From positions 62,001 to 126,000 of the forward strand of contig NZ_PQFZ01000017.1 in the NCBI RefSeq assembly GCF_002917105.1: a stretch of 64,000 bases of DNA, read 5' to 3'. This DNA comes from Allobosea psychrotolerans. GTDB lineage: Bacteria; Pseudomonadota; Alphaproteobacteria; Rhizobiales; Beijerinckiaceae. The stretch's first letter is position 1, and each line of letters opens with the position of its first letter. The translations under genes were made by a program, and so were the position numbers. Shown one piece after another: positions 1 to 8,138 of the stretch. Below the pieces are notes generated by a model. That model worked only from the letters and a program-made list of their open reading frames with translations. It was not told the DNA's origin and did no database searches.

Positions 1-217
1 GCTGGAAAACAGCATGACGGCTCCGAATGGCTCTGACCACAGTTGAAATGCCGACTGCAGTTTATGTGCCGCGGCGCGTCGGGGACCGAGTCTGCGCAGC
101 CTGCGCCGGGACAAAGCCGAAAGCCATGGCCGGCGAAAAACATGGCCGAGACAAGTGCCTTCCAACGCGGTCCCCGATTCAAGCGACTCGCCTTCGCGTG
201 GAGCACGTTCTATATAA

Positions 218-232
218 GAACAAAGAGAGAAC
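218..232 (+). promoter_or_regulatory. LexA (SOS) box upstream of imuA
   Basis: The direct repeat GAAC-N7-GAAC (GAAC at 218-221 and 229-232) is exactly the alphaproteobacterial LexA operator (GTTC-N7-GTTC read on the other strand). It ends 10 bases before the imuA ATG and follows a TATATAA stretch (211-217) that could be the -10 element, so bound LexA would block the promoter. imuA-imuB-dnaE2 cassettes are known SOS regulon members in this class, so site and genes agree. DNA binding is inferred. Confidence 0.85.
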
Positions 233-242
233 AATCGCTGCG

Positions 243-1112
243 ATGAACCCAAAACCCGCCCCTCTCGTCCTGGCCGACCTGCGGCGCAGCCTTGCCGAAG
301 CGGCGCTGCGTACCGCGCCGGCGGCGGTCGGGCGTGTGAGCTTCGGCGCGCCTGCTCTCGATGAGCCGCTGGGCGGAGGCATCGCGCGCGCGGCGCTGCA
401 TGAGGTTTATGCGCCGGGAACGGCGGACCTCGCTGCGGCGACGGGTTTTGCCGTGGGGCTGACGATCCGGGCGGCGCAGATGGGCCAGGTCCTCTGGGTC
501 AGGCAGGATGTTCTCGATGCCGAGACCGGGCGTTTGCACCCGCCGGGGCTGGCCGAGCTTGGTCTCGACCCGGCGCGCATCCTTCTGGTGCGGGCGCGCG
601 ATGCGCAGGATGTGCTGCGAGCCGGCGCGGAGGCTGCGCGCTGTTCGGCGCTGGGTGCGGTGCTGATCGAGCCCTGGGGCGAGCCGCGCCTGTTCGATCT
701 GACAGCGAGCCGGCGATTGGCGCTGGCGGCGGAGGCGTCCGGCGTCACGACGGTGCTGCTGCGTGCGAGCGCCCGGCAGGATGCCAGCGCCGCCCGAACC
801 CGTTGGCTGGTGCGCGCTTTGCCGTCGCGGGCCCTGGAGGCCAACGCGCCGGGCGATCCGGCTTTCAGTCTCAGGCTGCTGCGCGATCGCGGCGGCCTGG
901 GTGAGCGTGAGTGGCGTGTGGAGTGGGATCGTGACCGACAATCTTTCCACGAGAGAGCTGCCTTCCAGGCAAGACCTGCCTTCCAGGAGAGAGCCGGCAA
1001 CCAGGGGAGAGCACAGGATGCCGCGCCGCTATCTCGCCCTCTGGTTCCCTTTCCTGCCGACGGACCGGCTGCGGAGGGTGCGCGGGATCCCGGCTTCCGG
1101 CGGGCGGTCTGA
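243..1112 (+). CDS. imuA: ImuA, SOS mutagenesis cassette protein
   Basis: A protein of 289 residues in the ImuA (SulA/RecA-like) family, the first gene of the damage-induced mutasome that works with ImuB and DnaE2 in error-prone translesion synthesis. The middle shows a RecA-core-like pattern (GLTIRAAQMGQVLWVRQD, then LGAVLIEPWG), and the C-terminal 60 residues are low in complexity. I chose the ATG at 243 because the LexA box ends 10 bases upstream; an in-frame upstream extension to 27 would run through the operator. The 3' end overlaps imuB by 95 bases in another frame, which implies translational coupling. A 12-base direct repeat (CTGCCTTCCAGG at 958 and 977) lies in the overlap-proximal tail. 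Family assignment rests on motif recognition and the neighbouring genes. Confidence 0.88.
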   Translation: MNPKPAPLVLADLRRSLAEAALRTAPAAVGRVSFGAPALDEPLGGGIARAALHEVYAPGTADLAAATGFAVGLTIRAAQMGQVLWVRQDVLDAETGRLHPPGLAELGLDPARILLVRARDAQDVLRAGAEAARCSALGAVLIEPWGEPRLFDLTASRRLALAAEASGVTTVLLRASARQDASAARTRWLVRALPSRALEANAPGDPAFSLRLLRDRGGLGEREWRVEWDRDRQSFHERAAFQARPAFQERAGNQGRAQDAAPLSRPLVPFPADGPAAEGARDPGFRRAV

Positions 1113-2562
1113 GCCGCCGCTGGTGGTGGTCGAGACGGTGCGTAACGCGCTCCGGCTGGTCGATTGCGACCAGAATGCCGTCAGGCTCGGGCTCACGCGT
1201 GGGCTGACGCTCGCCGATGCGCGCGCCCGGATTCCGGACCTCGTCGTAGTCGAGGCCGAGCCGCAGGCCGATCAGCGCCTGATCGAGCGGCTGGCCGCCT
1301 TCTGCGACCGTTTCACCCCGCTGGTCGCGCTCGATCCGCCTCACGGCCTGCTGCTCGACATCACCGGCTGCGCCCATCTCTTCGGCGGCGAGGCGGCGCT
1401 GCGGGCCGTGATCGCCGAGCGGTTGCGGGCAGGCGGGCTCCATCAGCGCAGCGCGATCGCCGGGACGCCGGAAGCGGCGCATGCGCTCTGCCGCTTCGGC
1501 GCGGGCGGCATCGTGCCGCCGGGCGAGGACGAGGCGATGATCCGCCCCTTGCCGGTCGCGGCCTTGGAGGTCGCCGCCGAGACCGTCATCGCCTTGTCCC
1601 GGGCCGGGCTGAAATCGGTGGCCGACCTGGCCGAGCGGCCCTCCATGGTCCTGTCCGCCCGTTTCGGCGAGGATCTGGCGATCCGGCTCAGACGGGTGCT
1701 GGGCCGGGAGGATGTCCGGATCACGCCGCTGCGCCCGGCGCCCGCCTGCATGGTCGAGCGGCATTTCGCCGAGCCCCTGCTGGACATGCAGGGGCTGGAG
1801 GCGGTGGTGATGCGCTTGATCGCGGAGGCTGCCCGCCTGCTGGAACAGCGTGGCGAGGGCGGGCGCGCCTTCGAGATCAGCCTCTTCCGCACGGATGGTG
1901 CGGTCAGGCGGCTGGGTATCGAGACGGGCCGTCCCTCGCGCGACGCTGACGCCATCCTCAGGCTCTACCGCGAACGCATCGACACGCTGGCGGACCCGCT
2001 TGACCCGGGCTTCGGTTTCGATGCGATCCGCCTCGCCATCCCGGTCTGCGAGCCGCTGAACACGCATCAGCCCAGCCTGGACGGGCGCGCCGTCGAGGAC
2101 GAGGCGGTGGCCGAGCTCCTCGACCGCCTGGTCACCCGTTTCGGCCGCGACCGTGTGCTGCGTTTTGCCGCGCGGGACACGCATGACCCGCGCCGCGAGG
2201 CGAGGGCGGTTCCGGTCGCCACCCCCGCATCAGCGATCGCCTGGCCCATGCCGGAGCCCAACGAGCCGCCGACGCGCCCGCTCCAGCTTTTCGAGCCGCC
2301 GCAGCCGATCGAGACCTTGGCCGAGGTGCCGGACGGGCCGCCCTTGCGCTTTCGCTGGCGGCGCGTGCTGCATGAGATCGCCCGCGCCGAGGGGCCCGAA
2401 CGCATCGCCCCGGAATGGTGGCGCGACGGGCCAGCTGAGCCGGCGCGCGACTATTACCGTGTCGAGGACGCGCAAGGGCGCCGCTTCTGGCTCTTCCGCG
2501 CCGGGCTCTATGAGCGCGAAAACGAGATGCCGCGCTGGTTCCTGCACGGGCTTTTCGCGTGA
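1018..2562 (+). CDS. imuB: ImuB, catalytically inactive Y-family polymerase homologue
   Basis: A 514-residue Y-family (DinB/UmuC-like) protein that acts as the adaptor of the ImuA-ImuB-DnaE2 mutasome. The N-terminus (RRYLALWFPFLPTDRL) corresponds to the polymerase palm but lacks the first catalytic Asp. The later LLLDITGCAHLFGG segment lacks the usual SxDE acidic pair, as is known for ImuB. Near residues 420-425 the sequence PLQLF looks like a beta-clamp-binding peptide, expected because ImuB tethers the complex to the sliding clamp. The ATG at 1018 follows an AGGGGAGA ribosome binding site and sits inside the end of imuA. dnaE2 starts 10 bases after the stop, so the three genes form one SOS-controlled operon. 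Confidence 0.93.
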   Translation: MPRRYLALWFPFLPTDRLRRVRGIPASGGRSEPPLVVVETVRNALRLVDCDQNAVRLGLTRGLTLADARARIPDLVVVEAEPQADQRLIERLAAFCDRFTPLVALDPPHGLLLDITGCAHLFGGEAALRAVIAERLRAGGLHQRSAIAGTPEAAHALCRFGAGGIVPPGEDEAMIRPLPVAALEVAAETVIALSRAGLKSVADLAERPSMVLSARFGEDLAIRLRRVLGREDVRITPLRPAPACMVERHFAEPLLDMQGLEAVVMRLIAEAARLLEQRGEGGRAFEISLFRTDGAVRRLGIETGRPSRDADAILRLYRERIDTLADPLDPGFGFDAIRLAIPVCEPLNTHQPSLDGRAVEDEAVAELLDRLVTRFGRDRVLRFAARDTHDPRREARAVPVATPASAIAWPMPEPNEPPTRPLQLFEPPQPIETLAEVPDGPPLRFRWRRVLHEIARAEGPERIAPEWWRDGPAEPARDYYRVEDAQGRRFWLFRAGLYERENEMPRWFLHGLFA

Positions 2563-2572
2563 GAAACTTGGC

Positions 2573-5500
2573 ATGAATCAACCTCTGAGCGCTTACGCCG
2601 AACTCATTGTGGCAACGAACTTTTCCTTCCTGCGCGGCGCCTCGCCCGGGCCCAATCTGGTGCTGAGCGCCCTGCTGCTGGGCCATGCCGGCATCGGCAT
2701 CGCCGACCGCAACACGGTCGCAGGCGTGGTGCGGGCCTGGAGCTCTCTTGAATATCTGCGCGAGCATGGCTTGCCGGAGCCCGAGAAGATCCGCGAAGGC
2801 GGCAGTCCGGGCGAATTTATCTGGGTCGAGAACCCGGCCTTCGCCGATCTGCCCTTCACCGGAGAGCAGCTCCAGTGCATGGCCCGGGCCTTCAAGCTCG
2901 CGGTCGGCAGCCGGCTCGTCTTCGCCGACGGCACGCCCGACATCGTCGTCTACCCCGCCAATCGCGCCGGCTGGGGGAGGCTCTGCCGCCTGCTCAGCCA
3001 GGGCAATCTGAGGGCGCGGAAGGGTGTCTGTATCCTGCATCTCGACGATCTGCTCTCGGATGCGCGCGACCTGTTGCTCATCGTCATGCCGGGCAAGCGC
3101 CAAGATGCTCTGCCCGCGCTCCTCGCCCGGCTCACCGAGGCCGCACCCGGCGCGGTCTGGCTGGCGGCCAGCATGCATCGCAAGGGCGACGATCGCCGCC
3201 GTCTTGCCCGGCTGAAGTCGATTGCGGCTGCGACCCGCACGCCGCTGCTGGCCACCAATGACGTGCTCTACGACGCCCCCGAGCAGCGCGATCTGCAGGA
3301 TCTGCTGACCTGCATCCGCGAGGGCGTCGCCATCGACCAGGCGGGCCGCTTGCTCGAGGCCAATGCCGAGCGCCATCTCAAGACCGGGCAGGAGATGACG
3401 CGGCTTTTCCGCGATGCGCCCGATGCGATCGCGGAGACCGGCCATCTGCTCGGCCGCATCGAGTTCGACCTCCGAGAACTGGAATACGAATATCCGGACG
3501 AACCGGTGCCGCCGGGCTGGACGGCGCAGGGCTGGCTTACGGAGCTGGTCCGCAAGCGCGCGCAGATGCGCTATCCCGATGGCGTACCCGCGAAGGTGCA
3601 GGCGCTGCTCGACCAGGAACTCGTCTTGATCGGGAAGCTTGAATACGCCCGCTATTTCCTCACCATCCGCCAGATCGTCGAATTCGCCGATGGTGAGGGC
3701 ATCCTCTGCCAGGGCCGGGGCTCGGCTGCCAATTCCGCCGTCTGCTATGTGCTGGGCATCACGGCGGTCGATCCGGCCGAGAACGACGTGCTCTTCGCCC
3801 GTTTCATCTCCGAGGAGCGCCGCGAGCCGCCCGATATCGACGTCGATTTCGAGCATGAGCGGCGCGAAGAGGTGATCCAGTGGATCTATGAGAAATACGG
3901 CCGCCACCGCGCCGGCATCGCCGCGACCGTGATCCATTACCGGCCGCGCAGCGCCATCCGCGACGTCGGCAAGGCGCTGGGCCTGACCGAGGACGTCACC
4001 GCCCGACTCGCGGACACGCAATGGGGTAGCTGGGGCACCGAGATCGGCGCCAATCATGTTCGTCAGGCCGGGCTCGATCCGACGAACCCGACGATCCTGC
4101 GCGCAGTCGGCTTCGCGCTCAGGCTGCTCGGCTTCCCGCGCCATCTCTCGCAGCATGTCGGCGGTTTCGTGCTGGCGCGCGGCCGCCTCGACGAGATGGT
4201 GCCGATCGGCAATGCCGCGATGGACGACCGCACCTTCATCGAATGGGACAAGGACGACATCGATGCGCTGCGGCTGATGAAGGTCGATGTGCTGGCGCTT
4301 GGCATGCTGACCTGCATCCGAAAAGCCTTCGACCTGCTGCGCGAGCACGAGGGTAAGGATTTGGGGCTGGCCGATGTCCCCAAGGATGACGAAGCGACCT
4401 ACGACATGCTGTGCGAGGGCAAGTCGCTCGGCGTCTTCCAGGTCGAGAGCCGGGCGCAGATGAACATGCTGCCGCGTCTGAAGCCCCGCGAATTCTACGA
4501 TCTCGTCATCCAGGTCGCGATCGTCCGGCCCGGCCCGATCCAGGGCAACATGGTCCACCCCTATCTCAAGCGGCGCACGGGGGTGGAGGAGGTGACCTAT
4601 CCCTCGCCGTCGCCTGAGCACGGCCCACCCGACGAACTTGTCGAGGTGCTCAAGAAGACCGAAGGCGTGCCGCTCTTTCAGGAACAGGCGATGAAGCTCG
4701 CCATGGTGGCGGCGAAATTCACCGATCCCGAAGCCAATCGGCTGCGCCGCGCCATGGCGACTTTCCGCAATCTCGGCACGATCGGCCAGTTCGAGGAGAT
4801 GATGGTCGGGCGCATGGTGGCGCGCGGCTATGAGCGCGATTTCGCCCAGCGCTGCTTCGACCAGATCAAGGGCTTCGGCAGTTACGGCTTTCCCGAGAGC
4901 CACGCCGCTTCCTTCGCCAAGCTGGTCTACATCTCCTCCTGGCTGAAATGCCACCACCCCGCGATCTTCGCCTGCGCATTGCTGAATTCGCAGCCGATGG
5001 GGTTTTACGCGCCGGCGCAGATCGTCCGCGAGGCGCAGGAGAATGGCGGCGTGGAGGCGCGCGCCATCGATGTGAACTTCAGTGGCTGGGACAACGGGTT
5101 GGAGGCAGTCGAAAGCGCAGGCTCTGGTCTGACCGGAACAGGCGCGGGGAATCCTCTCCCGGAGGGAGAGGGCAGGGTGAGGGGTAGGCCGTTTGAGGTT
5201 TGGCCGAAGCCTCACCGCAGCGCCGCTGAAAAGGGGCGCTCCACTGGTCAAGCGGCCTACACCTCACCCCTGCCCCTCTCCTTACAGGAGAGGGGTTCTT
5301 CCAGCGCCTGTTTCGGAGATGGAGTGGGGGAGCCGAAGCAAAAACGCTCCTTCGCGCTCCGCCTCGGCTTCCGCCAGATCGACGGCTTCCAGGAGGAATG
5401 GGGGTTGCGCATCGCCAAGGCCCGCGGCGAAGGTTATGCCGACGTCGAAAGCCTCGCCCGCCGCGCCAGGTTGCCGGCCCGCGCCATGCGCCTGCTCGCC

Positions 5501-6166
5501 GATGCCGACGCCTTCCGCTCGCTCGGGCTCGACCGGCGCGAGGCGCTCTGGGCCGTGCGCCGCTTGCCCGACGACGAGGCGCTTCCTCTGTTTGCGGCGG
5601 CGCAGGCGCATGAACTGGGGGAAGAACCCGTCATGGCGCTACCCGTCATGCCGTTGCCCGAGCATATCGTCGCCGACTACCAGACGGCGCGTCTCTCGCT
5701 GAAGGGCCATCCGATGGGCATGCTGCGGCCGCTCTTCAGGCGGGAGGGGGTGTTGAGCTGTGCGCAGACCGAGGCGAAGCCGGACGCGGCCTGGGCGCGC
5801 ACAGCCGGCGTCGTGCTGGTGCGCCAGCGCCCGGGCAACGGCAACGCGGTCTTCATCACGCTGGAGGATGAGACCGGCATCACCAATGTCGTGCTCTGGG
5901 CGCGGCTGTTCGAGCGCTTTCGCCGCGAGGTCATGGGCGCGCGGCTGCTCCTGGTCGAGGGCCGGGTGCAGAAGAGTCCGGAAGGCGTGACGCATCTGAT
6001 GGCGCAGCGCGTGATCGACCGTACTGCCGACCTGCTGAAGCTCTCGGATACGCACCGCCCTGAGAGCGCCTCGACACTGACCGAGGCCCCCCTGCCGCCG
6101 CAGATTGCGGGCGGCCGCCACCCGCGCAATGTCCGGATTCTGCCGAAATCGCGGGATTTCCATTGA
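2573..6166 (+). CDS. dnaE2: DnaE2, error-prone DNA polymerase III alpha subunit
   Basis: A C-family polymerase of 1197 residues that carries out SOS translesion synthesis with ImuA and ImuB. The N-terminal PHP-like domain starts at YAELIVATNFSFLRG. The polymerase core contains GRGSAANSAVCYVLG and the catalytic PDIDVDF motif with acidic residues D421, D423 and D425. A C-terminal OB fold lies near residues 1080-1150 (ITLEDETGITNVVLW). Family members are usually about 1050-1120 residues. The excess here is a low-complexity stretch at about residues 845-925, between SGWDNGLE and FALRLGFRQ, which is encoded by an inverted-repeat element (listed separately). The reading frame stays open through it, so the gene is probably functional. 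The start at 2573 follows the imuB stop by 10 bases. Confidence 0.95.
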   Translation: MNQPLSAYAELIVATNFSFLRGASPGPNLVLSALLLGHAGIGIADRNTVAGVVRAWSSLEYLREHGLPEPEKIREGGSPGEFIWVENPAFADLPFTGEQLQCMARAFKLAVGSRLVFADGTPDIVVYPANRAGWGRLCRLLSQGNLRARKGVCILHLDDLLSDARDLLLIVMPGKRQDALPALLARLTEAAPGAVWLAASMHRKGDDRRRLARLKSIAAATRTPLLATNDVLYDAPEQRDLQDLLTCIREGVAIDQAGRLLEANAERHLKTGQEMTRLFRDAPDAIAETGHLLGRIEFDLRELEYEYPDEPVPPGWTAQGWLTELVRKRAQMRYPDGVPAKVQALLDQELVLIGKLEYARYFLTIRQIVEFADGEGILCQGRGSAANSAVCYVLGITAVDPAENDVLFARFISEERREPPDIDVDFEHERREEVIQWIYEKYGRHRAGIAATVIHYRPRSAIRDVGKALGLTEDVTARLADTQWGSWGTEIGANHVRQAGLDPTNPTILRAVGFALRLLGFPRHLSQHVGGFVLARGRLDEMVPIGNAAMDDRTFIEWDKDDIDALRLMKVDVLALGMLTCIRKAFDLLREHEGKDLGLADVPKDDEATYDMLCEGKSLGVFQVESRAQMNMLPRLKPREFYDLVIQVAIVRPGPIQGNMVHPYLKRRTGVEEVTYPSPSPEHGPPDELVEVLKKTEGVPLFQEQAMKLAMVAAKFTDPEANRLRRAMATFRNLGTIGQFEEMMVGRMVARGYERDFAQRCFDQIKGFGSYGFPESHAASFAKLVYISSWLKCHHPAIFACALLNSQPMGFYAPAQIVREAQENGGVEARAIDVNFSGWDNGLEAVESAGSGLTGTGAGNPLPEGEGRVRGRPFEVWPKPHRSAAEKGRSTGQAAYTSPLPLSLQERGSSSACFGDGVGEPKQKRSFALRLGFRQIDGFQEEWGLRIAKARGEGYADVESLARRARLPARAMRLLADADAFRSLGLDRREALWAVRRLPDDEALPLFAAAQAHELGEEPVMALPVMPLPEHIVADYQTARLSLKGHPMGMLRPLFRREGVLSCAQTEAKPDAAWARTAGVVLVRQRPGNGNAVFITLEDETGITNVVLWARLFERFRREVMGARLLLVEGRVQKSPEGVTHLMAQRVIDRTADLLKLSDTHRPESASTLTEAPLPPQIAGGRHPRNVRILPKSRDFH
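5149..5301. repeat. Palindromic repetitive element inserted in frame inside dnaE2
   Basis: The left arm (about 5149-5197) and right arm (about 5248-5301) are imperfect inverted copies: CTCTCC-rich ends, then GGCAGGGTGAGGGGTAGGCC on the left matching the complement of GGCCTACACCTCACCCCTGC on the right. A smaller stem AGCGCC/GGCGCT (5219-5224 with 5235-5240) lies in the middle. This CTCACCC-TGCCC-TCTCC style is typical of dispersed extragenic palindromes in this order. Here it lies within coding sequence, adds about 50 residues to DnaE2 (about 859-910) and keeps the frame open. The conserved protein resumes on both sides. Confidence 0.8.
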
Positions 6167-6340
6167 ATTCGAACCATGCCTATTTAAGAGGCAATGGCGA
6201 CTGCGCGTTCTCTAGGCAAAATCTTTGCATGACGGTTGCGTCGGCAAAGATCGAGGCGGCGCATGGTGTTGCTCCGCCGCGCCTTACTGGCACAGCCTTT
6301 GCTCAGGCTTCTTCGAAATCATCCATTTCGGAGTTAGCTG

Positions 6341-7939
6341 ATGATCCGTTCCGCTCTCGCCTTGTCCTTTGCCGCCGGGCTCCTGCTCGCGGCGCAATCG
6401 GCTTCCGCCCAGGGCACGCTGCGGATCGGCATGACGGCCTCCGACATTCCGCTGACCACCGGCCAGACCGACCAGGGCGGCGAGGGCATGCGCTTCATGG
6501 GCTATACGGTCTATGACGGGCTGATCAACTGGGACCTCAGCAAGGCCGACAAGGCCTCCGACCTGGTGCCCGGCCTCGCCACGAGCTGGACCGTCGATGC
6601 CGCCGACAAGACGAAATGGACCTTCGTGCTGCGCGAGGGCGTGAAGTTCCATGACGGCTCAGAGTTCACTGCTGACGCCGTCGTCTGGAACCTCGACAAG
6701 CTTCTGAAGAACGACGCTCCGCAATTCGACCAGCGCCAGGCCGCGCAGGGCCGCTCGCGCATCCCCGCTGTCGGCACCTACAAGGCGATCGACAAATACA
6801 AGGTCGAGATCGTCACCAAGACGCCCGACGCGACGCTGCCCTATCAGATCGCCTGGATCATGATGTCCTCGCCGGCGCAATGGGAGAAGCTCGGCAAGAG
6901 CTGGGATGCCTTCGCCAAGACGCCTTCGGGCACCGGCCCCTGGCAGCTCACCGCCTTCCAGCCGCGCGAGCGCGCCGAGCTCTCGCCGTTCCCCGGCTAT
7001 TGGGACAAGGCGCGCGTGCCCAAGCTCGACAAGCTCGTGCTGCTGCCGCTGCCGGAGCCCAATGCCCGCGCCGCCGCTCTGAGGGCGGGGCAGGTCGACT
7101 GGATCGAGGCGCCGTCGCCCGATCTCGTGCCCTCGCTCAAGAGCGCCGGTTTCCAGATCGTCACCAATGCCTATCCGCATAACTGGACCTGGCATCTCTC
7201 CCGCGTCGAAGGCTCGCCCTGGAACGACATCCGCATCCGCAAGGCGGCCAATCTGGCCGTCGACCGCGAGGGGCTGAAGGAGTTGCTCGGCGGCATGATG
7301 ATCCCGGCCGAGGGCTTCTATCCACCCGGCCATCAATGGTTCGGCAATCCCAGCTTCAAGCTGAAATACGACCCCGAGGCTGCCAAGAAGCTGCTCGCCG
7401 AGGCCGGCTATTCGCCTGCCAAGCCGGTGCAGACCAAGATCCTGATCGCGCCCTCCGGCTCCGGCCAGATGCAGCCTCTGCCGATGAACGAGTTCGTCCA
7501 GCAGAACCTCGCCGAGGTCGGAATCAAGATCGATTTCGAGGTCGTGGAGTGGAACACGCTGATCAACATCTGGCGCGCCGGCGCCAAGCATGAATCGTCG
7601 CGTCAGGCGACGGGCATGAACTACACATATTTCATCCAGGATCCCTTCACCGGTCTGATTCGGCATCTGCAGTGCAACCTGCAGCCGCCGGCGGGCACCA
7701 ACTGGGGCTATTACTGCGATCCGGACATGGACAAGCTCTTCGAGCAGGTCCGCACTACCTTCGATCCGGCTGAACAGACCAAGGTGCTGCAGAAGATCCA
7801 TGAGAAATATGTCGACGAGGCGCTGTTCCTGATGGTGACGCATGACGTCAACCCGCGCGCCCTGAGCCCCAAGGTGAAGGGCTTCATCCAGGCCCAGAAC
7901 TGGTTCCAGGACTTCTCTCCGATCACGATGGCGAAGTGA
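6341..7939 (+). CDS. Periplasmic substrate-binding protein of a peptide/nickel-type ABC importer
   Basis: A 532-residue family-5 solute-binding protein (SBP_bac_5) that would capture dipeptides, oligopeptides, nickel chelates or opine-like solutes in the periplasm. The signal peptide covers about residues 1-23 (hydrophobic ALALSFAAGLLLAAQ, cleavage after SASA). The mature part shows the family pattern: VYDGLINWD, VPGLATSWTVD, WTFVLREGVKFHDGSEFTAD, then TGPWQLTAF and later KKLLAEAGY. GGAG lies upstream of the ATG at 6341. Two permeases and two ATPases follow on the same strand, completing a Dpp/Opp-type transporter. The 174 bases upstream hold its likely promoter but no operator I recognise. 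The substrate cannot be deduced. Confidence 0.9.
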   Translation: MIRSALALSFAAGLLLAAQSASAQGTLRIGMTASDIPLTTGQTDQGGEGMRFMGYTVYDGLINWDLSKADKASDLVPGLATSWTVDAADKTKWTFVLREGVKFHDGSEFTADAVVWNLDKLLKNDAPQFDQRQAAQGRSRIPAVGTYKAIDKYKVEIVTKTPDATLPYQIAWIMMSSPAQWEKLGKSWDAFAKTPSGTGPWQLTAFQPRERAELSPFPGYWDKARVPKLDKLVLLPLPEPNARAAALRAGQVDWIEAPSPDLVPSLKSAGFQIVTNAYPHNWTWHLSRVEGSPWNDIRIRKAANLAVDREGLKELLGGMMIPAEGFYPPGHQWFGNPSFKLKYDPEAAKKLLAEAGYSPAKPVQTKILIAPSGSGQMQPLPMNEFVQQNLAEVGIKIDFEVVEWNTLINIWRAGAKHESSRQATGMNYTYFIQDPFTGLIRHLQCNLQPPAGTNWGYYCDPDMDKLFEQVRTTFDPAEQTKVLQKIHEKYVDEALFLMVTHDVNPRALSPKVKGFIQAQNWFQDFSPITMAK

Positions 7940-7966
7940 GGTGATGTGATGGCTGCGCCCGCGATC

Positions 7967-8110
7967 GTCGTCATTCTCGGGCGTAGCCCCCGGGTCCGAT
8001 CTTCGATCGGCCCAAGGATAAACTCCGCGCAGACCCGAGAATCTCGTGACAGGAAGGCGCTGGTTTCCGAGATGGTCGGGTCCGGCCGACCATGACGCGC
8101 GGGTCACGCC
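7967..8110. repeat. Extragenic palindromic element between binding-protein and permease genes
   Basis: The outer inverted repeat ATTCTCGGG (7973-7981) / CCCGAGAAT (8034-8042) encloses a smaller dyad (GGTCCGATC-ttc-GATCGG). A second perfect 8-bp stem follows, ATGGTCGG (8072-8079) / CCGACCAT (8086-8093). Together they fill most of the 199-base gap between the importer's binding-protein gene and its first permease gene. Structures at this position often stabilise the upstream mRNA, which would raise binding protein over membrane components; that role is inferred here. Confidence 0.7.
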
Positions 8111-8138
8111 GCGCATCTGGAGTGACGATGGCAACCCC

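Noticed and set aside
207-221. GTTC-N7-GAAC as a second LexA-like site overlapping the first.
   Set aside because: It is an inverted rather than direct arrangement with this spacing. The alphaproteobacterial LexA consensus is a direct repeat, satisfied by 218-232.
1-242. Upstream in-frame extension of imuA to base 27.
   Set aside because: It would be translated through the LexA box and probable promoter and has no family similarity. The 5' 200 bases otherwise hold nothing I recognise.
2132-5251. A 1039-residue minus-strand open frame opposite dnaE2 and imuB.
   Set aside because: dnaE2 has all polymerase motifs on the plus strand. The antisense frame has no domain pattern and is a by-product of high third-position GC.
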